This document shows positions 9,898 to 18,832 of a stretch of 64,000 nucleotides of DNA, in pieces. The translations under genes and the position numbers were made by a program. Numbering within the stretch: position 1 is the stretch's first letter; each line of letters starts with the position of its first letter. The stretch comes from Sulfurospirillum diekertiae (GTDB taxonomy: Bacteria > Campylobacterota > Campylobacteria > Campylobacterales > Sulfurospirillaceae), in the NCBI RefSeq assembly GCF_002162315.1, contig NZ_CP021416.1, positions 1,748,207 to 1,812,206 of the forward strand, read 5' to 3'. The notes below the pieces were generated by a model. The model had not been told where the DNA came from. It saw nothing but the letters and a program-made list of their open reading frames with translations, and did no database searches.

Positions 9898-11235
9898 TTA
9901 CTTGCCAAGGCAAAAACTGCTAAACATCTTTTCCAAAATCTCATCACGTTCAAAGGCAGTTGTGATCGATGATATACTATGAATGGCTTCATTGATATGA
10001 AAAGCAAAGAGCTCAAGCTCCCCTTCTCCCAGTAGTTTATAAGAGTTTAGAACATTTTCATAGGCTTTTTTAACAGCTTCAATTTGGCGTGCAGACGTAA
10101 GCATTATGCTGTCATCGGTTGTTGTTTGATCTAAAAGTATTTCGAGTTTTTGAGTAAGCTTATAGCTGTCACTTTGACATGAAAGCGCTATGAAATCTGG
10201 TCCTAAATGTTGAGTCTCAAAGTGATTTGGCAAATCAATTTTATTGAGAACCATTAAAATTTGTTTTGACTCTGCATAATTTTGAAGTAATGCTAGTATC
10301 TCTTTATCTTCGTTATCACATGGCATACTGTTATCAAATAGAGCAATGACAATCTCAGATTCTTCAATAGCCGCGATAGAACGCTCAATTCCTATTTTTT
10401 CAATCACATCATGCGCTTGTCTGATGCCTGCAGTATCTACAATACGCACTAAATGTGTGCCAATGCGCAGTTCTTCTTCAATCGTATCACGTGTTGTCCC
10501 AGCGATGTCGCTAATGATGGCACGATCATAACTAAGAAGAGTATTTAGCAGTGAACTTTTGCCGACATTGGGTTTACCTACGATAGCGATCTTAAAGCCT
10601 TGCATCAGTCCTTGCCGGCGTTTACTACTCTCATAGGTTTTTAAAAGCTCTTTAGCAAGTATATCTAACTTCACTCTGATATTTTCGATCATATTCAGAG
10701 GCAAATCTTCTTCGGCATAGTCAATATTCACTTCAACAAAAGCAAGAATTTCAATCAATAATTCTCTGACATGTAAAACAAAATCTCGAAGTTCACCTTT
10801 GAGTTGGCGAGTAAGCATTTTAGCAGCATCCACACTTTTTGTCTCAATAAGCGCAGCAATAGCTTCTGCTTCAGAGAGGTCAATTCTGCCATTTAAAAAA
10901 GCGCGTTTGGAGAATTCACCCGGATTGGCAAGTCGTGCACCATGATGGATAAGCGCTTCTAAAACAATCCCTGCAACAACACTACCACCATGGCATTGAA
11001 ATTCAACCACATCTTCAGCAGTAAAGCTGTGAGGTGCTTTAAAATAAATCACAATGGCTTGGTCAATAGCATCACCCAAATAATCGTGCAAAAATGTTAG
11101 TGTGGCAAGGCGTGGATCAAAGGTTTTTTTGTGAGAAAGTTTTTGAGCCAACGCAAGGGCATTGGGACCACTGACACGAACAATCGCGATGGAACCAATC
11201 CCTGCACTTGTGGCAATAGCAGCAATAGTATCTAT
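9898..11235 (-). CDS. mnmE: tRNA modification GTPase MnmE, apparent AUA start
   Basis: MnmE works with MnmG to place carboxymethylaminomethyl groups on the wobble uridine of certain tRNAs. Visible are the GTPase P loop (GKPNVGKSS), DTAG, NKID and the C-terminal CLGK ending with the one-carbon cysteine. The first TTG, at 11151, would remove the conserved folate-binding N terminus. The frame continues upstream through IAAIATSAGIGSIAIVRVSG, which is clearly MnmE, and then meets a stop at 11245-11247. No ATG, GTG or TTG lies in between. An ATA at 11233-11235 sits 7 bases after an AGGA and overlaps the jag stop codon (ATAG). This gives 445 residues, the usual length. AUA is therefore the best start. 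Confidence 0.9.
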   Translation of the reverse strand: MDTIAAIATSAGIGSIAIVRVSGPNALALAQKLSHKKTFDPRLATLTFLHDYLGDAIDQAIVIYFKAPHSFTAEDVVEFQCHGGSVVAGIVLEALIHHGARLANPGEFSKRAFLNGRIDLSEAEAIAALIETKSVDAAKMLTRQLKGELRDFVLHVRELLIEILAFVEVNIDYAEEDLPLNMIENIRVKLDILAKELLKTYESSKRRQGLMQGFKIAIVGKPNVGKSSLLNTLLSYDRAIISDIAGTTRDTIEEELRIGTHLVRIVDTAGIRQAHDVIEKIGIERSIAAIEESEIVIALFDNSMPCDNEDKEILALLQNYAESKQILMVLNKIDLPNHFETQHLGPDFIALSCQSDSYKLTQKLEILLDQTTTDDSIMLTSARQIEAVKKAYENVLNSYKLLGEGELELFAFHINEAIHSISSITTAFERDEILEKMFSSFCLGK

Positions 11236-12206
11236 GCGGTTTTCCTATTGAAATCATTGACAACAATAAATTTTCCGCCATCTTTTCCTGATTTAATACC
11301 GACATATTTTTCAGGGAACTGAGCACGAAGTGCTTCAAGGGCAATTTTGATAAGAACACCATCTAAAATTTTTGTTTGTCCTTTACCACTGTTTCGAATA
11401 CGCTCAATAACTGGGGCAAGGTATTTATCAATCATCTCTTCTTGGTTCTTCAAAAATTCTGCAATTTCAAGACGAATATTCAGTCCATATTTAAGATTGA
11501 TCCAGTTATAGAGCAAATATGAAAGTGCTTTATAACGATACCCTTCTTTACCGATGAGCAACGCTGCATCTTCACCACTAAATTCAATCAAAATTGTATC
11601 ATCACTGTATTTTGAAATAATAGGACTTTCAAGTGTAAAACAACTGTACTTGAAGAGATTTTTAATCTGCATACGAACTTCATCAATTACATCATTAATT
11701 TCTCGTTTTTCATGATGAAAGTTTTGGTCAATTGCAGTAGAAACGATAGTATGTCTTGGCTCTTTAACAGACGTTTTGACAACTTCGACTTTAGGCTCAA
11801 GAGTAGGAGCTGTTGTCTCTTTTGATGGAACAACAATAGCAGTTTCTGATTCAATTTTTTTCTCACCAGCCTCACTTCGTGGAAACTCTTTTTTGCCTTT
11901 ATTGCGTCTATTTTTGTTACGCCTATTACGGTCTCTTCTCTCATCATTAAAAGATGAATCAGCTTCGTTATTGCTACTACTCTCTTCATTACGGTGAGGA
12001 ACAAATTCTTTGCGATCGCGTTCTTCTCTCACAGGTTTAGTGCCTTTACGTTGCACTTCAATAATGGCACTTTTTTTAAAAAGCCCAAGAAATCCACTTG
12101 AACCATTTTGAACAATATTAATATCTAAATCTACGACCGAACAAGACAACTCACTCGCGGCTTTGGAGTAAGCTTCTTGGAGTGTTGCTGCTTCTACTTT
12201 GATCAT
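11232..12206 (-). CDS. jag: RNA-binding protein Jag/KhpB (SpoIIIJ-associated)
   Basis: This 324-residue RNA-binding protein of the Jag/KhpB family is usually encoded next to yidC. It has an N-terminal Jag_N domain (about residues 1-50, MIKVEAATLQEAYSKAASEL). A long low-complexity basic and acidic linker (about 60-175) is rich in Arg, Asn, Glu and Lys. A KH domain (about 195-265, with IGKEGYRYKALSYLL) and a C-terminal R3H domain follow. The family helps coordinate cell elongation and RNA control in Gram-positives; its role in Campylobacterota is less clear. Its start overlaps the yidC stop by 4 bases and its stop overlaps the mnmE start, so the three are translated from one message. Confidence 0.93.
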   Translation of the reverse strand: MIKVEAATLQEAYSKAASELSCSVVDLDINIVQNGSSGFLGLFKKSAIIEVQRKGTKPVREERDRKEFVPHRNEESSSNNEADSSFNDERRDRNRRNKNRRNKGKKEFPRSEAGEKKIESETAIVVPSKETTAPTLEPKVEVVKTSVKEPRHTIVSTAIDQNFHHEKREINDVIDEVRMQIKNLFKYSCFTLESPIISKYSDDTILIEFSGEDAALLIGKEGYRYKALSYLLYNWINLKYGLNIRLEIAEFLKNQEEMIDKYLAPVIERIRNSGKGQTKILDGVLIKIALEALRAQFPEKYVGIKSGKDGGKFIVVNDFNRKTA

Positions 12207-13793
12207 TTCTCGACCTTTTGCTCTTCATGTTTTTTTGCGAAAAGTTTATTGACATAAAACTGTTGTACGATAGATGCTACGTTGTTGGTAAACCAGTAAA
12301 GTGTTAAACCTGCAGGGAAAGTTACAAAGAAAAAAGTAAAGATAAGTGGTAAAAACTTCATAATTTTCTCTTGCATTGGATCGGTAAAGGTTGTTGGCGT
12401 AATACGTTGATGTAAGAACATCGTGATACCCATTGCCACCGGCAAAATAAAATAAGGATCTTTAATCGCTAGATCTTGCACCCAAAAAATCCATGGTGCA
12501 CCTTTAAGCTCAATTGCATTTTGAAGAACACGATATACGGCGAAGAAAACAGGAATTTGCAAGACAATTGGCAAACATCCACCCATTGGATTCGCACCGT
12601 TTTTCTTGTAAAGTTCCATCATATGCGTATTAAGCTTCTGCTTATCATCCGCGTATTTTTTCTGCAACTCTTTTACTTTTGGTGCAAGCTCTTTAAGCTT
12701 GTTCATCGAAACCATACCTTTGTATGTCAAAGGATAAAGCACTAAACGAACGGTGATGGTCATAGCAACAATCGCCCAACCCCAGTTACCAAAAATACCA
12801 TGCAAGAAAGCAAGAAGTGCAAACAGTGGTTTAGAAATAAACGTAAAGAAACCATATTCAATCACATCTGTAAGCTCAGGACTAATCGCTTTGAGTTTTA
12901 CATGCTCTTTAGGTCCAATGTAACCACTCAGTTTAAAATCTTCTTCACCTTTAACGAATAAAAGTGGATTTTTATTTTGACCAACAGAAACAACGCTCTC
13001 TAAACCTTTACCCAGCTCATAAAAAAATGTGGTGTAGTATTTATCCGCCCCAGCTACAATTTTTGCATTTGCGAAGTGATCATCATTTTTAGCATCGCCA
13101 TCTGCGATCGTTTTAATACTACCATCAGATTTTTTAATTAACGCACCATGAAAGGTGTAACTATCAACCGCTATACTAGGTCTAACACCGGGAGAAAGAA
13201 AATATTCTTTAGGCGTTGAAAGCTTTACATGTAAATCATATTTACCTGAAGGAAAGAAGGTAATGGTTTTGGTGACAACAACATTGCTGAGAGTCTGCGT
13301 TAAAACAACGCTACTACCATTTTCACTGACATCAATTTTATCTTTGTCAGCGCTGTAAGACATAACAAAAGCATCTTCATTGATGGCTTTATCACTAAAT
13401 CGAATTTCAAGGGGTAAAAGAGATTGAGAAGCATCGATAAGCTGAAAACGCTCACCCTTGTCATCTTTATATTTGGCCTCTTCAAGATAAAACTTTGCAA
13501 TTCTGCCAAGTCTGTCGATCTGAACTTCGTAGCCAGCCGCTTTAATTGTTGTAATAATTTCACCTACATTGGATGAACTCTTAGGAGTTCCAGCAACATC
13601 TACACTACTCACAGACTTTACGTCAGCAGGTGCACTAGTGGTTGATGATGGCGTTGCATTTTGTTCAAGTGTTGTGGTTTCAGTAAGCGGAGGATTTTTG
13701 GGGATAAAAAAAATGATCATACAGAGCAAAAAATAAAAATGATAATACAGTGGCAATAATAATGCGCATCTGCGGAGTGAGTTTATCTGTCAC
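12203..13793 (-). CDS. yidC: Membrane protein insertase YidC, frameshifted as sequenced
   Basis: YidC inserts and folds inner-membrane proteins, alone or with SecYEG. The start is a GTG at 13793 behind AAAGGGA. It gives the usual N-terminal anchor (MTDKLTPQMRIIIATVLSFL). This frame fails at a run of eight A (T on the coding strand, 13706-13713). Dropping one base joins IPKNPPLTETTTLEQ and the rest, for a normal 529-residue protein. Downstream are the large periplasmic beta-domain, then the membrane core with MNKLKELAPKVKELQKKYAD and NPMGGCLPIVLQIPVFFAVY. An essential gene cannot plausibly be broken, so a base-calling overcall is likely. A TTACATGTAA copy encodes its Leu-His-Val at 13225. It lies in the operon rpmH-rnpA-yidD-yidC-jag-mnmE. 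Confidence 0.93.
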
Positions 13794-13803
13794 GAGATTC
13801 CCT

Positions 13804-14142
13804 TTATTTCGTTGTTTTAAAAGATTTTACCACGTAAAAACTTTGCATATCTTTTGGTACAAACCAAAAAGTGATACGATGAGTGCATGGTTGTTTGAGA
13901 GAAAGAGGAAGAGGAGATACAAATTTTTTAGTCACGACTGGATAGTCGATTCCTCCAGCAAAAAGCTGATTGCATCTCAAAATGCGTATAAAACTGTAAA
14001 AGATAGCTTTTAAAAAACTATTGTGTAGAAGCTGCTCTTTGGCATATTGCGAACATGTCGGATAATACCTACAACTTCCATAGCCAATCAGTGTAAAAAA
14101 CTTCTGATAAAGCTTTATCAACAACAATGCTAAAGACTTCAT
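13804..14142 (-). CDS. yidD: Membrane protein insertion efficiency factor YidD
   Basis: YidD is a small amphipathic membrane-associated protein that assists YidC-dependent insertion. The 112-residue product carries the family core YGSCRYYPTCSQYAKEQLLH with its cysteines, and RILRCNQLFAGGIDYPV. Its C-terminal tail after about residue 75 is longer than in E. coli and is not conserved in any way I recognise. Its ATG overlaps the rnpA stop (ATGA), and yidC begins 10 bases after its stop, so it is the middle of the classical rpmH-rnpA-yidD-yidC set. Confidence 0.95.
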   Translation of the reverse strand: MKSLALLLIKLYQKFFTLIGYGSCRYYPTCSQYAKEQLLHNSFLKAIFYSFIRILRCNQLFAGGIDYPVVTKKFVSPLPLSLKQPCTHRITFWFVPKDMQSFYVVKSFKTTK

Positions 14143-14477
14143 TCTTTAACACAGTTTAATTTTTTCAAAGACCATATAATCCCTTTTTTCAAAGCATCAT
14201 ACGATATGTGATTAATCTTCTCTTTTGCTACAAAAACATACACGCCATCATGTAAAGTGTGTTGAATTTCTAAAAATATAGCCCTAAATCGTCTTTTGGC
14301 TAAATTTCGCTTGATAGCATTACCGACTTTTTTACTTGCCGTAAAGCCAACTCTTTTTGTTGTATCGTTATTGTAAAAGACTAAGGCACCTTCATAATGC
14401 CATTTTTTTGCATGGTTATAAACGTATGAATACTCTCTCGTCGCCTTGAGAGTTTCATAATCTTTTAAGCGGCCAAT
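14139..14477 (-). CDS. rnpA: Ribonuclease P protein component RnpA, apparent AUU start
   Basis: RnpA is the protein subunit that helps RNase P RNA mature the 5' ends of tRNAs. The reading frame gives [20 protein letters not shown], then [20 protein letters not shown] with the conserved arginine-rich helix, and ends KKLNCVKE, about 112 residues. No ATG, GTG or TTG opens this frame before the stop at 14484-14486. The only sensible initiation site is ATT at 14475-14477. It is preceded 8 bases earlier by AAAGG and lies inside the last codons of rpmH, where rnpA commonly begins. The stop overlaps yidD. A missed indel is the alternative, but none I tried restores a standard start without harming rpmH. 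Confidence 0.85.
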   Translation of the reverse strand: MGRLKDYETLKATREYSYVYNHAKKWHYEGALVFYNNDTTKRVGFTASKKVGNAIKRNLAKRRFRAIFLEIQHTLHDGVYVFVAKEKINHISYDALKKGIIWSLKKLNCVKE

Positions 14478-14599
14478 CTGCTTCTACCTTTAGCACGACG
14501 TGCTGCAATAACTTTACGTCCACCCTTAGTTTTCATTCTAAGTCTGAAACCATGTGTACGCTTTTTAGGGGTACTATGTGGCTGATACGTTCTTTTCAT
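14465..14599 (-). CDS. rpmH: Ribosomal protein L34
   Basis: This 44-residue very basic protein of the large ribosomal subunit begins [19 protein letters not shown] and ends [11 protein letters not shown]. It matches Campylobacter L34 closely in length and wording. The ATG follows an AAAGGAAATTTTG ribosome site. It is the first gene of the leftward operon, and its last 13 bases overlap the proposed start of rnpA. Confidence 0.97.
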   Translation of the reverse strand: MKRTYQPHSTPKKRTHGFRLRMKTKGGRKVIAARRAKGRSRLAA

Positions 14600-14636
14600 C
14601 AAAATTTCCTTTAATAAAAAATAATTTAAGGTACGG

Positions 14637-14642
14637 ATTTTA
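14637..14642 (-). promoter_or_regulatory. Probable -10 box for the rpmH operon
   Basis: On the minus strand, TAAAAT lies about 38 bases before the rpmH ATG. No convincing -35 box is seen at 17 bases, which is common in Campylobacterota housekeeping promoters. The gap 14600-14701 separates the glutamate-mutase operon from rpmH, so a promoter is expected here. A TTACATGTAA copy lies at 14688-14697. Confidence 0.4.
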
Positions 14643-14701
14643 CCTTAGCTTTACTTAAAATTGCATGAGCTTCGATTAAGCATCGCTTTACATGTAAGCC
14701 T

Positions 14702-16276
14702 TTAGTGCAACTCCATAACCATTTTTTTCAAAGATTCCTTGTCAATTTTAGCTTCACTTAGACTGGTTTGTGGAAGCTTTTCTTTATAGACAACAATGGA
14801 AGGAATCATGTGATTTGGGAGATGTTTTTTAAGCTCAAATAAAATCTCATTTTTAGACATTTCACGTGATGCACTGTAGACCATCACAATCTCTTCTTCT
14901 GTTTTTTCATTTTCGATGGAAAAAACAGCACATTGGCTGATTTGAGGCAATTTATCGTGAACAACGCTCTCAATTTCATACGGACTGATTCTAAAACCAC
15001 TGACTTTAATCATATCATCCTTGCGTGAAACAAAGTAGAGATAGCCCTCTTCATCTCTATACACAAAATCGCCACTTGCGACGACAATTTCATCGGTCAG
15101 ATCACCTTCTAAATTGACCACCTTGTCTAAGATTGCAATGCTTTTATACCGTTTTTGCGTATCTTCTTTTGATTTCCAATAGCCTTTGTAAATGTAGCCA
15201 CCACGATGGATCAATTCACCAATTTCACGTGGTTGACACTCAAAACCTTGCTCATTGATAACATGAATCTCCACACCAGGAATTGGCTTTCCAATGGAAT
15301 TAGGACGGATTTTAAGTTGTGCTGGGTCAAGGTACGTTGAGCGAAAGGCTTCGGTAAGACCATGCATCGAATAAAACTTAGCATTAGGGTAACGCTCTTC
15401 AATATCCGCAATCATTTTAGGGGTAATTTTTCCACCTGAAGAGGTCACAATACGCACATTACCCAAAAGCTTTGCATTGGGAATTCGCTTAGGATCACTT
15501 TCAAACATCTGCGTAATATGCGGAGGCATGATTGGTAAAACCGTTACATGATCATTGATAAGGTGATTAAAAAAATCTGCTGGAAGCGCTAAGGAGTGTA
15601 GCGCCAACGTTGCATGGTTGTAAATGGAGCAAAAAAGCTGATTAAGGCCGTAATCCAAAATAAAAGGCAATGTTCCAGAAAGGACATCACTCTCTTTAAG
15701 TTCAAGATAATTTGAAGCAACTCTGGCACTATCGATGAGATTGCGGTGCGTGATAACAATACCACGAGGGAAACCCGTCAGTCCAAAGCTATAGGTGATC
15801 GCCGCATTTTTATAGTCGCCAATATTACATGTAAAAATATCACTGCAGCATTTATAGATCTCTTCAAAGGAGACAATATTACGCTCACTCGCTTCATAAG
15901 TGATAATTTTACCTTGAAAATTAATCTCATCAATGCTTTTAATCTTTGATTTATCGGTAATAATACAAGTAATACTGCAATCATTGATAATATGTTCTAC
16001 TTGCTCAGGTTTCAATAGACGTGAAATAGGAACAAAAATATGCTCTGTTGAGAGAAGTGCTAAAATCGCAATAATTTGCTCGCTACTTTTGTGTGAATAA
16101 ATACCGATACGTGAACCACTTGGAAGTGCAAGCTCACTCAAGTAACGTGCTATTTGATTGACCTTACGAAACAGATCAGCATAGGTTAATTTTTTAGCAC
16201 CATCAATGATAGCCACTTTATCAGGGCATGTTACAGCAGCTTTTTCAATGAGTGCACGAATACAATTAATAGACAT
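14702..16276 (-). CDS. AMP-forming acyl/amino-acid ligase in the glutamate mutase operon
   Basis: This 524-residue enzyme of the acyl-adenylate superfamily would activate a carboxylate as its AMP derivative, for transfer to CoA or a carrier protein. Visible core motifs are the adenylate loop ITYSFGLTGFPRG (usual form YTSGTTGxPKG, here altered), the A4-type segment LPFILDYGLNQLF, VVASGDFVYRDEEGYLYF, RKDDMIKVSGFRISPYEIE and the C-terminal lysine region AKIDK. The A4 wording resembles exosortase-associated ligases as well as amino-acid adenylation domains, so the substrate is not settled. It starts 1 base after the glmL stop and is plainly in the mutase operon. I infer that it acts on 3-methylaspartate or a derivative. 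No carrier-protein gene is present in the window. Confidence 0.8.
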   Translation of the reverse strand: MSINCIRALIEKAAVTCPDKVAIIDGAKKLTYADLFRKVNQIARYLSELALPSGSRIGIYSHKSSEQIIAILALLSTEHIFVPISRLLKPEQVEHIINDCSITCIITDKSKIKSIDEINFQGKIITYEASERNIVSFEEIYKCCSDIFTCNIGDYKNAAITYSFGLTGFPRGIVITHRNLIDSARVASNYLELKESDVLSGTLPFILDYGLNQLFCSIYNHATLALHSLALPADFFNHLINDHVTVLPIMPPHITQMFESDPKRIPNAKLLGNVRIVTSSGGKITPKMIADIEERYPNAKFYSMHGLTEAFRSTYLDPAQLKIRPNSIGKPIPGVEIHVINEQGFECQPREIGELIHRGGYIYKGYWKSKEDTQKRYKSIAILDKVVNLEGDLTDEIVVASGDFVYRDEEGYLYFVSRKDDMIKVSGFRISPYEIESVVHDKLPQISQCAVFSIENEKTEEEIVMVYSASREMSKNEILFELKKHLPNHMIPSIVVYKEKLPQTSLSEAKIDKESLKKMVMELH

Positions 16277-16277
16277 A

Positions 16278-17471
16278 TTAACTCCTTATATCAGTATTGT
16301 TTTCCATTCCTAACGTCCAGATTGCATAATTATAATCCATGACGATATTGGGAATAGCATGTAAATTCATTACTTTTTTATAGAAAAACTGCATAATAGT
16401 CTCGACCTCTTCATAGGAGAGCACTTTGGTGATACCTCCCGTTAAAACAATCGTTTTTAGAAGTTCTAACTGCAGTGTTATATACAAAGGATGCAGTCTT
16501 GAAACTTTGTAAAGTACCAAAAAAATGGAGAGTTGCATCAAAATACGTAAAGCCTTCTCACTCTCCTCTTCCAAGATATTCTCTGTCACATTCAGATACG
16601 CTAACAACTCATACACAAATTCATTGTTTTTCGCTGCAAAAATAAGCGTTTCGCGTGACTTAAAGACACCCAATTTTTTAAAAACCAAACGATCATAACC
16701 ACTTTCACTCACAATGTTATCGCGCACTAAATCGCGACTGTAATGGATATCTGTCGTAGCACCTCCAATATCCACCACAATGAAGGGATTGACCACTTCA
16801 AAATTTGCATCAATGAATGGTAAAGAGCGATTGACAATGTACGGCGTTGAATAGATTTGATTCGCCGTAATTTCATAGAGATGTTTGATATCTTCTTTAC
16901 CCACAATGTCCGCTTGATAAAGGTTTGTCAAGTACTCTTTCAGCTCACCACCGTTTACATGTAATTTATCAGTGATGATATTTCCAAGCACTTTAAGCTC
17001 GGGAATTTGTTCGCTTAGCAATGACGCATCTTGTTTAGTGCCCACATAGACAATATTGCTATACTGCACGTTTTGGAGGTAATCAAATAGTTTTTTATCA
17101 AACACGTTGCCAATACCATCAATTCCACCGACAATAATAACCACATCAATGAGTTCACTAGGTGACTTACTCTCTTCAATTTTACTGTACAAAATCGTAT
17201 CGATGATGTTAATGCCTGAATTAAACGCTATATTTTTGGCAAACTTCAAACTAAAAGAATTAGTCAACCCAATAATCAGCGTACTTAACCCACCATTCGC
17301 CGAAGAACAGATAAAAATATCCTCTTTTTGATAGTTTGCAAAGATATTGCCGCACTTGGTGATCAAATCATCATAAATATCTTTCTTAAAATCCCTAAAA
17401 TATTGGCTGATACCACTTTCTTGGCAGACTTTAAAGTAGGTACTTCCTACATCAATGAGAAGTTTACTCAT
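16278..17471 (-). CDS. glmL: Glutamate mutase accessory protein GlmL (MutL)
   Basis: This ASKHA-fold ATPase-like protein is encoded with B12-dependent glutamate mutases and is thought to act as a reactivating or chaperone factor for the enzyme. Visible features are the phosphate-1 loop MSKLLIDVGSTYFKV at the start and FIVVDIGGATTDIHY near residue 230, both actin/Hsp70-like nucleotide-binding signatures. A further IVLTGGITKVL lies near the end. At 397 residues it is shorter than the clostridial protein as I know it (about 460). The start overlaps the glmE stop by 4 bases. A TTACATGTAA copy encodes its Leu-His-Val at 16955. Confidence 0.85.
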   Translation of the reverse strand: MSKLLIDVGSTYFKVCQESGISQYFRDFKKDIYDDLITKCGNIFANYQKEDIFICSSANGGLSTLIIGLTNSFSLKFAKNIAFNSGINIIDTILYSKIEESKSPSELIDVVIIVGGIDGIGNVFDKKLFDYLQNVQYSNIVYVGTKQDASLLSEQIPELKVLGNIITDKLHVNGGELKEYLTNLYQADIVGKEDIKHLYEITANQIYSTPYIVNRSLPFIDANFEVVNPFIVVDIGGATTDIHYSRDLVRDNIVSESGYDRLVFKKLGVFKSRETLIFAAKNNEFVYELLAYLNVTENILEEESEKALRILMQLSIFLVLYKVSRLHPLYITLQLELLKTIVLTGGITKVLSYEEVETIMQFFYKKVMNLHAIPNIVMDYNYAIWTLGMENNTDIRS

Positions 17472-18832
17472 AGCATTGCCCCTATATCATGGATAATTTT
17501 ATTGATGACTTCGGTTTTGCTCTCAGGCAGATTGACCTTTGATTTTTCATACGCAAAACAGCGATCAGGTAGTGGAAGTTTGCCTTTTTCAATAATGCGA
17601 ATATTGCCAGACTCATCACGAATCGTTATGACTTCATTGTGATTGATAATGTGCGGTGAAAAAGGGACATCAATCAAACCATTTTTAATCGTATTGAACA
17701 CTTTGCGCCACAACGTATCGGCAGGGTCGTTAAAAACCGCGTCCATGATAGCTCGCACTTCCAGTTCCAAATTCTCTTCTTCTTCTGCGTCATGTACGAC
17801 GGGCAGTCCTTTAAGCGTGCGAAGCGTGTATTTGGTATTGGCAACCGATTGGGCGTTGCACTGCATAGTGGGAATGCCAAAAGCTTCATCACGGGTTTTG
17901 ATGATGATTTTATCGGCTCGTACCATCGCTGCGATGACCGTATTGGTGTTGATGAGTGAGTCAGAGAGGTTTTTATCACGTGGAAATGCACCCATCCATT
18001 GATGATAGACAAGGTTGATGATAGCATCACTTCCACCAAACATATCGGCATATTCACGTGCCAGTTTTTTCAAAACATGCGACGTAACAATATCTTGCAT
18101 CATTGAGCCATTTTGGGAAAAACTGACTGAAAAAGATTTCACACCTTCTTCGATGGAGAGAAGCATCTCAATAAGCTGAATGACGATGACGATACACGGC
18201 GGAACGAGTGTTGCGGTCAACGGTCCAAAGGATTCGCGGTTGATGGGCTCATTGAGCGTTGAGTACAATGCGCATACTTTATCAACGTATTTCCAGTATA
18301 AAAAGGCTTTATCAAGAGGGAAATTTTTGGAATACGGGAGCATATAGGTAATCGGACCACCTTCGATTTCAAAAATGCCTGAAGCGAGTGCCGTTTCCAC
18401 CAAAAGCCTCGCATCGGGTGTCCCGTGGCGAAGGCTGACAGGTTTATTAAAATGTGTCATCATTTTACGTGTAGTACGATAGCCGTGATTGACTAGCGGA
18501 TAACCGTTGAGCATATCCATCTCGTTTTCTTCCGAAAGAGTGAGCATCTTTTGTGCCATCGCGTAGTCATTAAGACGTGTGTTACTATCGATGGTAAGAG
18601 GCAAAACATCGATGTCTGCTTTCATAAACTCTTCATAGAGTTCAAACATCTTTTTATAGGTCGGGAAACCGCCACGAGGTTGAACTAAAAGACGATCGCG
18701 CTTTTTAAAATGATGCGAGATAAACATCTCTTTATTGGCATTGCGAATAAAATCTTCAATCTCATCAAAATCAAAACTATCAGCATACTCGTTGCGGGTG
18801 ATGACATCACGCTCTTTTTGGAGTAAACTCAT
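17468..18832 (-). CDS. glmE: Glutamate mutase epsilon subunit GlmE
   Basis: GlmE is the catalytic TIM-barrel subunit of coenzyme-B12-dependent glutamate mutase, which rearranges L-glutamate to (2S,3S)-3-methylaspartate. The 454-residue protein keeps the three substrate-carboxylate arginines of the family at residues 53 (VQPRGG), 86 (SNTRLND) and 135 (LRHGTPD), and the catalytic-glutamate segment FEIEGGPITY. It also keeps NREPFGPLT-like NRESFGPLTATLVPP and the MGAFPRD stretch. It is somewhat shorter than the clostridial form (about 483), mainly at the N terminus. Start and stop overlap its neighbours by 4 bases each, typical of translational coupling. With the arginine set intact, I read it as a true glutamate mutase rather than a relative with a new substrate. 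Confidence 0.92.
   Translation of the reverse strand: MSLLQKERDVITRNEYADSFDFDEIEDFIRNANKEMFISHHFKKRDRLLVQPRGGFPTYKKMFELYEEFMKADIDVLPLTIDSNTRLNDYAMAQKMLTLSEENEMDMLNGYPLVNHGYRTTRKMMTHFNKPVSLRHGTPDARLLVETALASGIFEIEGGPITYMLPYSKNFPLDKAFLYWKYVDKVCALYSTLNEPINRESFGPLTATLVPPCIVIVIQLIEMLLSIEEGVKSFSVSFSQNGSMMQDIVTSHVLKKLAREYADMFGGSDAIINLVYHQWMGAFPRDKNLSDSLINTNTVIAAMVRADKIIIKTRDEAFGIPTMQCNAQSVANTKYTLRTLKGLPVVHDAEEEENLELEVRAIMDAVFNDPADTLWRKVFNTIKNGLIDVPFSPHIINHNEVITIRDESGNIRIIEKGKLPLPDRCFAYEKSKVNLPESKTEVINKIIHDIGAML

Noticed and set aside
10767..10776. TGACATGTAA in mnmE, and similarly CTACATGTAA at 56632 and TTACATATAA at 32497
   Set aside because: One base differs from the iterated palindrome, so I left them out of the count of 31. 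They may be decayed copies.
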